The notes under the pieces are model-generated. The model made no database searches, was not told where the DNA came from, and was given only the letters and a program-made list of their open reading frames with translations. A DNA stretch of 64,000 bases from Siphlonurus alternatus (Eukaryota > Arthropoda > Insecta > Ephemeroptera > Siphlonuridae). Made by a program: the position numbers and the translations under genes. Positions 27,676-42,186 of this stretch are shown in pieces. The stretch lies in assembly GCA_949825025.1 (NCBI GenBank), contig OX463781.1:40747150-40811149 (forward strand). The letters run 5' to 3'. The first letter of the stretch is position 1, and each line of letters begins with the position of its first letter.

Positions 27676-29387
27676 ACCTACTTCCTTCCTGTTTGTTTGT
27701 ACAAAACCATTTTTATCGCAAACACTCAGCATTTTACAAAAAATCATACAATAAATATTATTATACTAATTAATAATATATATAAATTGAAGTAATACGA
27801 CAGAATTTTATATTTCTTGTTAGAGCTAGAAAAATTGCTCATTTTCAAAATACCATAGGAAATTTTCCACCAGAGCAGTTGTAAAAATTATGTGAAAAAA
27901 AATATATATATTTTATCATAGTAAAAAATATTTTATAAAAGAGCGAGCATTTTTTTTCCCTATGGCGCTGGCTTTGAACCCTTACTGTTGTAAATATTGA
28001 CAACATGAAACCCACATATTAATTACATTATTGAATGATAATTTGATTGATTCTCATCATTAAATTAATAAAAATTTGTCATCAGTTAAAAAAAAATAAT
28101 AAATACAACAAACCAATAAAAAAGTATTACAAAAAATATCTATTGTAAAACAATTTTTAAAAAATATAAAATAGTGAAACTGTGAAAGCTCAAATATGAA
28201 TAGAACTTGTTTTGTAACGCTATGATGGCTTTGACCAAAACCAGGCGAGTGATTTTATACAAAAAGCCGTCGGCCAGGAGTTGAGCTGTTTTGGAGCTGG
28301 TAGTAATAGTAGGTATATAGCCTTATGTTTTGCGAGCACACACAAAGAGAGTATCGGACAAAGGCAGCACGCGGGACCAACAAAACCCTTTTCTCACAAA
28401 CACCGTTGTGTGTATGTATACCTGGGGATACATGTAGCGCTCAATACCAGACTTTGACTTCTTCTATCCTTCAGATGTTAAATTAAAGTCCCAAACAAGA
28501 GCCGAATACTTCCGAGTGTTTCCGACCATAACTCAAATGAATATGATCATAAGTGTTGTAGGATTGAGGAAATAGTAAGGGAAGCTGAAATAACGTAGAA
28601 AGACTTCATTTATAAAAATGAGAGAGAACGTTCTTATGGTTTACACTGTAAAAAAAAAAACTTTGTTAATTACCAGACCTCATGAGAGGTAATTATACAG
28701 TATTTAACTAGAGCTTGTTTGAAATGTCTAACTGTATATATAAATAGAAGAAAGTGTGTATATTGTACAGTTGTACTATATATCTATAATATGATGTGGT
28801 TGGTATATTTTATATATCATATATTTTTATGTCATATAGATATGATAAAAAACACCTTCACGTCATTAAATTGTATTTTTGTTGATTTTATTTTTTTTTT
28901 AATATCTGTTGACGTTTATTAGATTTAAAAAAATTTCACCTAAAATTATTTCTGATAAAAATTCATAAAACATACTTTACTTCTAATTTCAGCAAAATAA
29001 GTAACATATATATTATATGTAAATTAAACTACCGGTTAAATTTGAAAATTACTTGGATATTAGTATTTAATAATGTATCAACTAGCTGATCTTCCGCATA
29101 TACCGTATTATACGAATAGAGCTTTTTAAGTTTTTTCAACTGCAAAAAAAAAAAAAAAAACAAAAAAAAAAACATGATTAGGAACCTGCTGACGCTAAAT
29201 TGATAGACATAATCTACACACTCTCCTTGTAATATAACCACTCGAATCCTTGTGCAGCTTTCACTGTACAATTATATCAAAGATGGTTTTTGGAAAGGTG
29301 TGCATTATAGAGACAAGTGGACATTTTATTAACGTTCATACCTATGAGTTTCTGTATTCTGTGATCCTTTTGTCAGCGACAATGGGT

Positions 29388-29408
29388 CACTTGTCTTGTC
29401 TTGTCTTG

Positions 29409-29439
<31 letters not shown>
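29388..29439. repeat. (TTGTC)n followed by a T-run
   Basis: Four TTGTC units lead into about 28 T. This may be the tail of an inserted minus-strand A-tailed element, but no body was identified. Confidence 0.9.
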
Positions 29440-29442
<3 letters not shown>

Positions 29443-30837
29443 ATATCAAATATTAAACCACTTGAAACTTCCAAGTATTTCAGCCACAAATTTTATATTA
29501 CTGATGAGTTTTTAATATTTTCACTTCCATTTTTAGCTTTACTTTTTATATTCCATATATTTATAATTTACTACGAATTTACTCACACAATTTTCAACAG
29601 CAGCTTTCCAACACTTTTATTTCACACTTTTTACTATGCTAGTGATCAATTTTTCATCTCATATAATATTTATATTTATTTATATACATATATGTGTGTA
29701 AATTTACCTTTATAAAGCTAAAAACATTTTTGGTGCTACGTCGTTTTTACATGTAAACACACATGAATTTGTTTGTGTTCTTTATTATTAAGCTTTTTGG
29801 TAAATAATATTTAAAGTTGTAATTCAAAGAGAAAAAAGAGGAAAAAAATGAAAAAAACAATTCTCCTTAAAACATTATTAACTTCATTACTTTGTTTTTA
29901 ATTAAATAAAAAAAACTCGAAGTTTCTTCCTTGTTTCTTCTTTAAATGTACAAAACGTTGAACCTAAACTTTTAAAAAGTGTCTCAAATTTTTATTTCCA
30001 TAAAATTCACATTATAAATAATACGTAGAACACGTTTTTTTATATAAAAAGTTGCAATATTTAAAGTACAAGTAAATTTTACATTGTTTTTTTTTATGTT
30101 TTTGCAATATATTAGAATAAGACAACTGAAAGATTGATTTGTAGTAAGTGAAAAATGTAAATTATAAATATTTATATTGAACAAAAATTATTAAGAACAC
30201 TGTTATGTTGTAATTTAAATTTGTTAAAAATATAATAAAACAACTTACATATTTATTTAACTAACACAAAACTCTTGTAAGAGAATTGCAAAATACAAAT
30301 AATAAACTATATTAAATGACTTGCTAATGTGTATTAAGTATGTAAGACATTAAAATATGCTAATTACTTTCACGATGTGATTTACTTGTTTTCTTTTCAC
30401 TTTACTGCATTATTATTCCAGCTGTTTATATCTCACAGTGCTGTTACACAACATCTGTTATTGTGATATTTACGTTTAACAAAATATAAAGTTCAAAGCT
30501 TATCATTTTGTGTAAAAAAATAAAATTATTTAATAATATGATTTATTTTTGTTATAAATTATGTCTACTTATTTTGGAGTTCACTGTACTTTGTGGTGTG
30601 GGCGCCAGATGGAGTTGACGCTCACGCGATAGTGCTGGCAAGCACTTCAAAATTCAAATTCATTAAACACAAAGAGTATAATATAACCTCCGTACCATGC
30701 ATGGAAGCTACAGTAAACAGGTCACCTCGATTATAAGTTAAATAACTTTAACAGAAATGCAATGTGTAGCTTCCATAAAATTGTTTTCAAATTTTCAAAT
30801 TTCATTAAACATTAACATATACTCCGACAACATTTTC

Positions 30838-31231
30838 AAGGTAGAGATAATGTCGATCAGATGTTTTTTAGCTTCATATGATTGACATATAAACCTTAGC
30901 AAATTCACAAAAATTCTGAAATTTTTTTGAGAGGCCTATAAACGTATAAATCATAGAACAAATTTCAAAACAATTTAACGATCCGATTTTTTTAATTGAT
31001 TTATTTAATTTTCAGCATAGGCTTTCTCATGGAGATACAAAATAAAAAATTGAATAAAAAAAAAATCGGGTCGTTTAATTGTTTTGAAACTTTTTCAATG
31101 GTTTCTAGGCACTAATATCTGTCTCTAAAAAAAAATAAAAAAAAAACAGAATTTTTGTGAATTTGCTAAGGTTTACATGTTAATCAAATTATGGAGCTAA
31201 AAAAACAGCTGATCGACATTATCTCTACCTT
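30838..31231. mobile_element. Palindromic MITE family A, copy 2
   Basis: Same termini, centre and length (394 bp) as 145-538, with substitutions and an A-rich expansion in the right arm. It is followed directly by a T-rich tract. Confidence 0.85.
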
Positions 31232-31621
31232 ATTTTATTTATTTTTTTTTTTTTATTTTTTTTTTTTTACAGATTATCATTATGATACTCACTCATAATG
31301 ATACAATGTGTGTGTATATATAGTATTTATACTGTTATCTTATAGTGTGCATTCAGTGATATGGAAAATTAAAAAATAAATAAAAGGTCATATTTACATT
31401 TGGAACGCTGATACCGAGATGCAACAATTTTATTGAGAAGAGTCTTCTAGCTCCACACCGTGAAATCGCGGAACATCTTATTTGATCTGTATTTTTTTAT
31501 TTCATAGTGTCTGTATTCATGTAATTTTACAGCGGTGGCGGCTACCGTGTGCTCATTTTTTTTTTTTTTTTTAAATCAGGTACATAAATATGGTTAGTAT
31601 TATTAAGGTACTTAAATTACA

Positions 31622-31880
31622 AAATTACTTGGTTTAGTAATTGATAAAAAATGAAATGGAATCACCATATAAATCAATTGTGTGTCAAATTAACAAGATT
31701 TATTTTTGCTATATTAAGACGCCTCAGAGATTTAATTGATATATCAATATATATAATAATGTTTAAAAATATAATTATATTTTGCGTATTTTCACTCAAT
31801 ATTGTCTTATGGAATTGAAATATAGAGTCATGCCAATCAATGATTAATGTTACATGTATTTAAATTGTATTAAACGATCT
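31622..31880 (+). pseudogene. Decayed reverse-transcriptase fragment 1
   Basis: Across frameshifts it reads KLLGLVIDKK, then KWN-HINQLCVKLTR, RRLRDLIDI and YFHSILSYGI. This is the post-palm segment of jockey-like reverse transcriptases. It is about 75 % similar by eye to 32284-32540 and contains many stops. Confidence 0.7.
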
Positions 31881-32059
31881 CTTATAATTATTTTTTTTTA
31901 ATTACAAAATATTATTAATGGCAAATTATAAAATAATAAAATATCAGAGAATATGACATAGAAATAGAGAGAGAAAAAGAGAGAAATACTGCATCAGTAT
32001 AATATGCACTAGGCTAGCAGTACAAGATGTAAGTAAGAGAATATCTAATTATTATATAA

Positions 32060-33030
32060 TAATGGCAACAATTTAATACAATTTGCTGATGATGGGAGTT
32101 TTAAACTTATTATTTCAAATTCGCATGAATTAATTCAAATTACAAATGACCTCATTGTAGAGTTTAATTTATGTTTTAAATTGAAACCTAATTAATGCAT
32201 CTATAAGTAATTTAATTAATTTTCAGTTATTAATGGTAAAATGTAAAGTTTCAAAGTGAAATAAAATGTGGGGACGAGTTCATACAATTTATTGACCAAA
32301 CAAAACTACTTGGCGTAATAATTGAGAAAATCTGAAATGGAATTACCATATAAATCAATTATGTGTCAAATTATCTAGATCTCTTTTTGTTATGAGACGC
32401 CCCAGGGATCTAGTTGATATAATAATGTTAAAATTTATATTTTAGCTATATTTTGCGTATTTTCACATAATATTGTCTTATGGAATTGAAACATGCCGAT
32501 CAATGTTTAATGTCACGTGTATTTAAACCACAAAAAGTGCACTTAGAATATTAGGAAGGTGTCCTTGCAGGAACGAGCTGTAGCCAAATATATAATATAT
32601 GATGAGCTGCATATTTTACCTATTCCTGTATTGTATATTTCAAGGGTATTACTTTTTTCATGTGAAAAAAAAAACTCATTATTTGCTAATTATTAACACA
32701 CGGCATAAAGATATATTTACTCCTGAATATCATAGAACGACTGCTTATGAAAATTGTCTTATGTACTCAGCACAATTTTTTTATAATAATTTACATGTGA
32801 ATATCTAAAGTAAAGAAAATATTAATTTTTTACAAGAAGAAAGTGAAATGTTATTTATTTTTAAGGATCGAATGTATACAGGATTGACGATTATTATAAT
32901 TTTTTTTTTAGAAAAACTAAATATTTAATTAAATTTATAAGTGTGAATAACTAAATTTATTTATAAGTGCATGGTTTGTTACTTTGCTGACTTGTCCTTT
33001 AGAAAGATTAAAGAATTTTTAATTTAACAC
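32060..33030 (+). pseudogene. Decayed reverse-transcriptase fragment 2 with FADD box
   Basis: QFADDGSFKLIISNSHELIQ at 32079 contains the catalytic F-A-D-D motif of the palm. KLLGVII and HINQLCVKLSRSLF follow from 32289, then an open stretch (32599-32808) and a tail ending TTTAGAAAGATTAAAG. Stops and frameshifts make it non-functional. Confidence 0.75.
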
Positions 33031-35870
33031 CCTGCTGACGTTCTCTAATATAAAGCGTAACTTAGAAGTCACTAATAATGAAGCTAGACTATTAATATCC
33101 ACGAAACATATTATTAAAGTTAAAATTACTTTATAACTTTGCATTGCCATGCTGTAAGTTATAGCTATGATCTGCTATTAAAACTTACAGTTGAAAAATC
33201 AATAAAATTGTTAGATAAAAGCGAAATGGGGGAAAGATGAAATTGCTGGGAGTTTGGCCCCATCACGAGCACACACGTGACTAGACTCGGAGCTCGATCA
33301 AATCACTTGTCTGAACACGTTCCCCGAATATATCCAGTCATTCAATCACTATGATGAACCTACATGTGATAATCATAGAAATTAAGTTGAAACCGCAGAT
33401 TGACTTTTATCACTGTACTCTGAAAATCAATTTGTCTCAAGAGGAATGTTTACTTTTAAAAAACGTTTTAAATCAATTTTAATCTGTTTGCGGGTAATAG
33501 TTTACCTAGTTTCTGATATTTATATAATACACATTAAGGGGTCCTTCAATCGTGTTTCCAATAGACGAATAATTCATTCTATTCATTTATAAAAAAGAAG
33601 AGTGAGATGTTTCATTAAATATAAAATTAATATAGTTATATTTAAATAAAAATATTAACAATATTAGATATTTGACAGTTTTTAACATGTTGCTGCTACA
33701 AAAAAAAAGTGCTATAAATATATTACATAAAATGATATTATAAGCACTATGAGAAATTTTGATTCATACATAATAGCTTGTGATAAATTGTTAGCTTAAT
33801 ACGTAGTATTTGGGTTAGATTGCTTCTACCGAGGGCCGCAGATGGCTGAGGGTTTAACCATCAAGTTTGCTGCCAGGAAGGTGGCTGGAATATCGATAAA
33901 ACGAGGTGAGAAAAAGCTACGTGTGCTGTTTAGACAGAGCAATCACTCGTGAATTTAATTACCTCACAAGAAAGCACGTGATCTGTCAGAGAAATAAAAT
34001 CTCGACTAGATCATTCATAAAGTTAGTGGTCTCAAGTGCGCATCATTATCAAATAAATATTTTAATTATTATTAATGTGTTTTATAAAACATTATGTAAT
34101 TATAATTTTAATAAATAAATCATAGTTTATTGAACTTTTCCTTTCTCGTATTAAAGAAATTATACTGTTTTTTTTATGGTATCATAATTATACGTTCAAG
34201 AATAGTATTCTAAACCCAATATTAAAAAAAAAATCTGTAACTGAAAGAATGAGTACAAAAACAAAATTTACAGAATAATGAATTAATTTATTATAATAAT
34301 AATAATTGTTTATTGAGTCAAAAAATTACATATTTGGGAGGAAACAAAAATAACCCAATTGGTGGCTGAAAAAGGCAAATGCCCATACACAAAGTGAAAA
34401 ACCACCAAAAAGTTAGAATTTAAGTTGTTTTTAAAAAAATAAAATAAAAAAAAAAGTAAATTTTGTGTTTTAAAATGTTGACGAAGCAGTATGGATCTTT
34501 AAAATATAAAAACAAAGTTAATCCAGATTCCTAGAAAGGAGGTAGAAATTTTACTAGCCTATATTCTAAACTACATCAAAGGGTGGTGAAATTTGTAACG
34601 AGTCCTCTTTAAATGTACAGTTATATCAGCAAATAAAAACATAACTCTTTAAAACTTTTTAAGGTGGTGTCTTTCTTGTAAATAGAAGAACTACATTATA
34701 GTGTTTTTTCCAGCCGTTTGTACAACTAATGGTACAGCTATATATAGATATTTTCTTTACCGTTGATTAGATGCCCTCATTTACAAGATTAGTAACAAAT
34801 AAACTTCACCTTAATTTAAAATACACAACATTATTTTATTATTAATTATCATTGATTAATAAATTATTGTCTAAAACTATACATTTTAATAAAGTTGACA
34901 TCTATTTCTAGTTCATTTTATGTACAATGTTATTAACATTAACATCGTTAGATAGCAGCATTATTAAAGATCTATATACAATATAGAGATATAAGGTTTC
35001 TCTTTGTTGTACCTTCACAATCACATGCGGTGGCTGCTCTAGCATAACAATGAATTTGCTGTTTGTATTGACGTCATGGCCAACAATACACGTTCTCCAA
35101 GACATGGGTCTCCCCCCCCCCCTCCAGACTCCACCTGCCACGACCCGCTGCTCTCTCGTCTCAAATTGCCACCCAAAAAACAGATAATAATGGGAAAATC
35201 CATAAAATATATCAATTTTTGTTGGAAATCATATCCCAAATTTTTAGAGTTGTTTAGTATATTTTATCAAAATATTCATTGGTAAGATATTTAAGTTTTA
35301 CATTGGCTCTTATATAAATTATATTGTTGGGTCTATTATACTTTGTATTTATGTATATTTTCAACATTTCAAAAGTTAAATTTACAACAAATGTATATAT
35401 AATCTTCACATCAAAATTTAAGTATTGCACTAAAAACCTTTCCAAAAATAAATAAGAAGCATTCTCATTTAATTTTTTCTATATATTAGAAGTTATTGTT
35501 GTCAATAATAAAAAAATCACTATAAAATGCAGTTTTCCATTCCACGAGCAACCAAACATTGAACTTTTATGTATTTTGGAACTAGTTAGACAAATCAAAC
35601 ATTGCTTTTAAAATATTTATTTTTTTAATAAATATAACATATTTGAATAAATATAATAAATATACAGTGTTCCTGAAAAAGGAACTCAAACACTTTTCGT
35701 AATATTTTAACATATTTCATTTTATTGACAATATTTATAAGAAAATGTTGCTATACTCAAGAAAACTTTTAATTATAACAAAAATTTAACGTACGTTATA
35801 ATAATTGTACTTTCTTTATAATTATGTTACTTCATTACGCTTTTTTGGATCTTCGTTCCAGCTACTATAA
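33031..35870. other. Intergenic, no gene seen
   Basis: AT-rich, with less AT-rich patches at 33240-33330 and 33830-33990, a C-run at 35112-35121, and a CRE octamer at 35069. I see no gene. Confidence 0.55.
34290..34440 (-). mobile_element. Probable LINE 3' end
   Basis: On the minus strand CCACCAATTGGGTTATTTTT runs through TGACTCAATAAACAATTATT into an ATT-rich tail. The block CCACCAATTGGGTTATTATA recurs at about 1005. Confidence 0.4.
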
Positions 35871-35881
35871 CGTGGTGCGTA

Positions 35882-36557
35882 ATAGACCACTTGCAAAACT
35901 ATGTTTTAGCAAAACGTAAACAAACTCATTCACCCAGGTATTGTTGGTTGTTGATTATGTGTATTTTTTTTCCAATACATTGGACCTTATGGGAAATTTA
36001 CGATTTTCACATACAGATTTCAATGCATTACATACGTATAATTTTAAAAATAAATATATCACCTGAATCTGCAGATCTTGGCCATTTATAATATTGAAAA
36101 TTGCATTGGAAGACGGTTTCTTTATTTCAATATAGTAAATTTAATATGATACCAAATCAGCCAATTGCATGGGGTAAGATACGTAACCAAGCAAGCTTCA
36201 GATTGTTTATTATTGCAACAGTTAAAATCAACAAACTGGAGTTTGCTTGGTTGCGTATCTTACCCCATGCAATTGGCTGATTTGGTGTCGTACTAAATTT
36301 ACTATATTGAAATAAAGAAACCATCTTCCAATAAAATTTTCAATATTATAAATGGCCAAGAACTGCAGATTCCGGTGATATATTTATTTCTAAAATCATA
36401 CGTATGTCACGTATTGAAATCTGTATGTGAAAAACGTGAATTTCCCATAAGGTCCAATATATTGGGAAAAAAATACACATAATCAACAACCAACAATACC
36501 TGGGTGAATGAGTTTGTTTACGTTTTGCTAAAACATAGTTTTGCAAGAGTGGTCTAT
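35882..36557. mobile_element. 676-bp palindrome flanked by TA, MITE-like
   Basis: The left arm starts ATAGACCACTTGCAAAAC and the right arm ends GTTTTGCAAGAGTGGTCTAT. Each is flanked by TA (35880-35881, 36558-36559). The arms are about 310 bp, with high identity, and meet at a loop of about 45 bp near 36195-36240. The mirrored open frames on the two arms have the same sequence because of the palindrome and are not genes. Confidence 0.85.
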
Positions 36558-37621
36558 TAAAAGATTTTCCTCTTATGCAGCTTATTTGACGTTTAGTGTA
36601 CACGTCAGTAGTGATAGCAGCATCAATATATTAATTTTATATATTAATATAGTATTAAAATAATATATTAACCCTATATATTTTACAACAATATTTTCCT
36701 TGAATACTACACACGTATTCATCAATGACACTCTGTAATATATGTAAAAAAAACATTGAATGTATTATATATATATAATATTTATGTGTGTATTTTTTCC
36801 TATTCCTGTGCAAAAGGATATTTCACCACTTTGAATTGAATAAAGGTGAAAAATTAATCTAATATCACCCACATAAAACATGGCATAATATATTATTATG
36901 ATTTAAAAATAAAACTCCCGCATGCAGAAAAAAAAAATCATTAAATTCGATAATTATAAAATAATTGAAAATATAAAATATATGGAAATCGTTTTATTTC
37001 AATTGATATGAATGATAAATAAAGTTGTGAAGTGCAACACACAGACAAAGAGTACATTTCCGTACTCGAGTACCTTCCGAACGGTCGGTGCACGAAAGTC
37101 CCGGGGAAAATAACGAGCTCATTACCCCCCCCCTCCCCTATGTCCGGTGAACTACACACAAACACAAGCGCTAATCCAGAGCGAACATCAGAAGGCTTTG
37201 CAGCTCTCATTATTTTTACTTAAGAGCCCTTGCCCTACATCGCTCTTTTTTATAAAATATAAATTACTAAATTATTATTTTTTAATTAAATATTAAAAAG
37301 CATTGAAAAATGTTTATAAATAAATTAATGAAACACAAAAAGAATCTTCTTTTATATTAATACGGATATACACGTACCTTCTTTAAAATTATTATTTTAA
37401 ATAACATGTGTGATAGAGATATAAGTATTTTCAGATCTTATTCAAGCATGCACTTTTTTACAATTTACATTATCACTAATATAATGCGTGAAATTAATTA
37501 ACCTTATAGATTTTAATAACTTATAAATTTCAGAGTGGTGATTTCAGACAGCTTTTTGTTCCTCTTAAAAATATACAATATTAATTTACAGCAAAAAAAA
37601 ATAAAAAAAAAATAATAAAAA

Positions 37622-37776
<155 letters not shown>

Positions 37777-38262
37777 ATGAAAAAAATACTACTTAATTGA
37801 CAAGTTAAAATTATATTTTTATTTATTTTGCATTTGTTACGAACTTTAATCAACTTTTAATAAAAAAAAAAATGTGCATATTGAATTTCCCCCAGTCTTC
37901 TCTTTAAAATGGAATTTAAATGTTAACAAACATTATTTTGTGTTAGAATTGTTTATTGTACAAGATATCACCTTTGATTGAATCGAGTGGATTCATCTCA
38001 TTGTAAATGAAAACAATACTCACTACAAATATAGCCACATGGTGGCAGCACTATTCAGTATACGTATATACCAAACTTTTTACTATAAATAAGTAAAAAA
38101 TATAATATTTTTTCCTGTATAATAAAATTTTGAAAAAAAAAATAAACTAATTTTAAAAAAAAAGTATTTGACACGATTGTTAGTAGTATAAAATGAAGAA
38201 AATGAGACAAATATTAAAATAAATTTATAGAACTGAAAGTTAAGGGATTGAGTGAAAGAGAT

Positions 38263-38265
<3 letters not shown>

Positions 38266-38318
<53 letters not shown>
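38266..38318. repeat. (GA)n microsatellite
   Basis: About 26 GA units. Confidence 0.97.
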
Positions 38319-38319
<1 letters not shown>

Positions 38320-38999
38320 AGTGACATCTCTCGAGCATAGCAAATTGAATCCGTCACTCACGGTTTGTCCCCAGGGTAACGCCATTGACAAACACATTCC
38401 TGCGAAACCTTCCTAGCTTCACTGCACACACCCACTCTCTTTTTTTATCCTCCGTACCACTTACACAAACTTCAAGTCATTTGCATCATTGATGTCGTCA
38501 TTGACATTTCTACTTAGAAAAACGTTTTTTAATTTATTAATTAAATCATTATAATGAAACAGCCAATATAATATTTATATAAAATGATTATTTAAGGGAT
38601 GTTATAGTGATATTTAATTAAATATAAGTATTGTTCCTTAGTGATATTACATGAAATTTTGTATATCTACGGAATTGAATTGACTAAAACTTCTATTCTC
38701 GCTGCTCAAACTCATAAAGGTAAAATCAGACTGAAAAATCTGAATTAGGAATACAAACAGTAAAATAATTCAGTCTTTTCGTCGTACTGTTTTCATATTA
38801 ACTCCTAATTTCATTACACTTTAAAGAAACGATATATTTTTGTATTAAAATCACTTTCTCCAGAGCACTCATTTTTATATTCACAAGTTAATTTAAGGAT
38901 GGAGCTATTCCTTTATTTTACAAGAATCCTTGAATATTACTAGGTAAAGATTCAGAACAGAATTTAGGGTCAATGTTATTAAAAAGAAAATTGGCTTGA

Positions 39000-39072
39000 G
39001 GTAAATGTCTATATTGCCCATGTTAAATCAAAAAAATTGCAGCCCTCTTTCCTCCTGGATCTGCGCCTGAAG
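39000..39072 (-). mobile_element. Family G element, end fragment
   Basis: The minus strand reads TTCAGGCGCAGATCCAGGAG and then TTTAACATGGGCAATATAGA, parallel to 50428-50520. Confidence 0.55.
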
Positions 39073-39806
39073 CTTTAATGAAAATAAATATTTTTATTCA
39101 ATGAATATTGAAGAAAAAAGTGGATTTAATTATTTTACGTGTGTTAGATTTACACCTGAGTATAAGATGTGTTTATTGACACTAGTATATAAAAGCGACC
39201 GTAAGGTGAAGTTTCTATGGTTCTTTCAGTCATATCTTAAACTGCAGTTAACGAGATTCAAGCAGACTCTGCTTGCTATATTACAACTTAATTTCTTTAA
39301 CTCTATATACGTACCCTCCCCTTCACTAGACGAGTCACAATTAAACATTTGGAGATCAATACAACATTCCTGCAGTTCTTGGAAATGCAACTACCTTTTA
39401 TTTATTTTATTAACGAAAAGATATTGTTAAATCAACGAGGATTAATATAATAATTGTTGCGTTCAATTGGAAAATAAATTAAACCAATTTGATATTCAAT
39501 GGTAAGGCAATATTTTACTTATCAGTCATCATATTAGCGAACGGGCTGAGACATACTGAACAATCACTGAATGCAAAATGAGGTGAAACTTACAAACAGT
39601 TTCAAATAGGAATACTACATGGCGAGAGTTAAGGCATGAATGCCTGAATGCATGAATACTATGTAGAAGTGTTCAATAATATGCACTGATGTTCATCCAC
39701 TCATTGGTATTGTAGTCACGATTTTTTTTACAAGTTTCCAAATAACCAGTAAGATCATAACAACGATTAAGTGAGTAAACGATTAGAAAGCATATTTTTC
39801 TCATGT

Positions 39807-40154
39807 ATTAAAGGCATACAGGCCTCAAATTACAAATCAGACAGTCACCAAGTGGGTTTAGAGTATATAATCAACATTCGCATCATTTTTTTCCACGCGT
39901 GATGCATCCGTGCGAAGTCGCAGTTCAAAGTAAGAAATTTAGTCCTTGGTGACGTCACGAAGTCCTTGATGACGTCACAACTCAATGCTAATCGGTGCTA
40001 GCTGTGAGTTGTGACGTCAGCAAGGACTTTCTTTACAGCGCGACTTCGCACAGACGCACCGCGCGCAGGTAAAAATAATACGAATGTTGATTATAAACTT
40101 GAGAAACACTTAATGTCTGTCTAATTTGTAATTTGAGGCCTGTATACCTTTAAT
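39807..40154. mobile_element. Palindromic element with three CRE octamers
   Basis: ATTAAAGGCATACAGGCCTC on the left is inverted at the right end (GAGGCCTGTATACCTTTAAT). The arms of about 165 bp contain TGACGTCA at 39950, 39970 and 40012 and CGAAGTCGC / GCGACTTCG. Non-coding. Confidence 0.8.
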
Positions 40155-40373
40155 CCTAAATTTATCACACATTGAAGGAATTTGTAGTCGTAATTATTAA
40201 ATCAAAGAATTTAAAACAATTTAAATAACTGACAGCATCACCATTCGATTTTGTATAGTATCATTAAAATTTAGTGAAAAAGAAATATTAGCAAAAAATA
40301 AGACCACAGGTGGTGATTGATATAAATTTATCTGTATAGTAAAGGAAAACAAAATGTCCATTTGCTAAAACAT

Positions 40374-40450
40374 CGCTCGCCTTGAGGTTAGGCAATTTGT
40401 TAAGCATCTGAATGGAGCGGATTGCATAAGCAACAGGGGCAAAGCAACCA
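40374..40450 (-). repeat. Dispersed repeat H, copy 2
   Basis: The minus strand reads TTTGCCCCTGTTGCTTATGC, AATCCGCTCC, GATGCTTAACAAATTGCC and TAACCTCAAGGCGAGC. Confidence 0.65.
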
Positions 40451-41577
40451 TCAATGCTTGCATTATTAAAGTTAATATGAAAAGGTTGCCAATGCCTACA
40501 ATTTTATTAATTTAGCACTGAGCAGGCTCATTTTTTATACAATATTTAAAATAATATTTAGTATTTATAAAGAAAAATCGAGTGAAATTCTTAGTTCATT
40601 ACCCTAACTTAAGTGATATATAAGTTCCATTTAAAATTTATATTATATTTTATTCTCTTCATTAAAAAAAAATAAATGGATATATAGTGTGCTTTAATAT
40701 ACACTTGCATTGCATGTGTATTAAAAATGATCATTTATATCTTACATTTCTATTCATATAGCTACGATTTGCATTAATTAAAAGTTATAGTTAAGTTGGT
40801 GTTACTATAATCATATACAACTCTAAATATATATTTGATTCTATTAAACATTAAACAGCAATAAGTTTTGTCATGTATAATTGTATACGTAACATCATGT
40901 CATTTGCATGAACAAGCATAAGCTCTATTTGCACCGTGCAACTGTGCAATTATGCACGTGGAAAGCAAATAGAAACATAAAATAATCAACCTACATGTTC
41001 GTTCTTGCTAAACTTTATAGTGTTAAATGTAAATAGAGTTTTGTTAATTTAATAGATTAACTTTACAATTGTATGTTGTTAAATAATTTCTATACGTAAA
41101 TAAATAAATTTTATAGCTGCTGCAATTGTTACTGTTTCTGATGACTTTGTACTTTAAATATAATATATTATTATGAAAAAAAAGTTAGTAAAATTTTATG
41201 TAAACTAAACATATATGAGTTCAAGTGACCTACCTTCTAAATTATATATATTATATTATATATTATATTATATATATTATATAATTGTAGTTTCCAATCG
41301 CAATTTGCTAAATAATAAAAATAACAAAATAACGATGTCATAGTATGATTTCAACTGTATTTTTTTTTTAAATATTAACATTATATGTTGTTATTATACA
41401 TTGAAACTTTATACAAAATTACCTTTATAAGAATTTATTAGAAATAGAATGCAACACACATAATAATATAATGTGAACTTTCCAGTTATGAAATTTAGCA
41501 ATTTTTTAATGTTAATTTTAATCTGATGGTTGACTTATACATCCTAATTTGCACGACTGCATGAGAGAGAGTAGAGA
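40451..41577. other. Intergenic, no gene seen
   Basis: AT-rich, with a palindromic TATATTATATTATA tract at 41244-41285. Confidence 0.55.
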
Positions 41578-41655
<78 letters not shown>

Positions 41656-41664
41656 GAGAGAGAG
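41578..41664. repeat. (GA)n microsatellite with one GGGA interruption
   Basis: A long GA run interrupted at about 41645. Confidence 0.97.
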
Positions 41665-41721
41665 TAATCTTTGTATATATCCTAGCTTGTTCAAAAGAGA
41701 CAACATAGATTTTTTTTTTTT

Positions 41722-42186
41722 ACTGCAGAAATGAATAGAGGGTACCAAATCATGCTACTCTAAATATATATATATATTTTTTTAGTCCCAGAACTATTTT
41801 TAAATAATTTTTTTAAAGTGCGGCCATGCCCCCAGGAGGCGTCAATGGACAACATACATGAAAAAAATTTATTGCAGAAATGAATAGAGGGTACCAAATT
41901 ATGCTACTCTTAATTTTTTCAGATTTTTTTGAGACCCAGAACTATTTTTAAATAATTATTGAAAGTGCGGCCACGCCCCCTGGAGACGTCAATAGGTGTC
42001 AAGTCCGTATCCATTTTATTAAGGATTCAGGGGTACCAACTTAACTTACAGAACTTTCAATAATTTTTATTTAAAAATAGTTCCGGGTGTCAAAAAATCT
42101 GAAAAAATTCAGAGTAGCATAATTTAGTATCCTCTCTTCATTTCTGCAATATATATATATATATATATATATCCATGCAGGTTGTT
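41722..42186. mobile_element. MITE family B/C copy with tandem half-duplication
   Basis: The full element is about 41848-42186: GACAACATACATGAAA on the left, CATGCAGGTTGTT on the right, with the inner inverted block GCAGAAATGAATAGAGGGTA / CCTCTCTTCATTTCTGC. The left half (GCAGAAATGAATAGAGGGTA to CCAGGAGGCGTCAATGG) is repeated just upstream at 41726-41847, so one arm is present twice in tandem. Confidence 0.75.

Noticed and set aside
29029..29715. Frames of 68-104 codons
   Set aside because: Driven by poly-T/A runs; Phe and Leu-rich low-complexity translations without homology.
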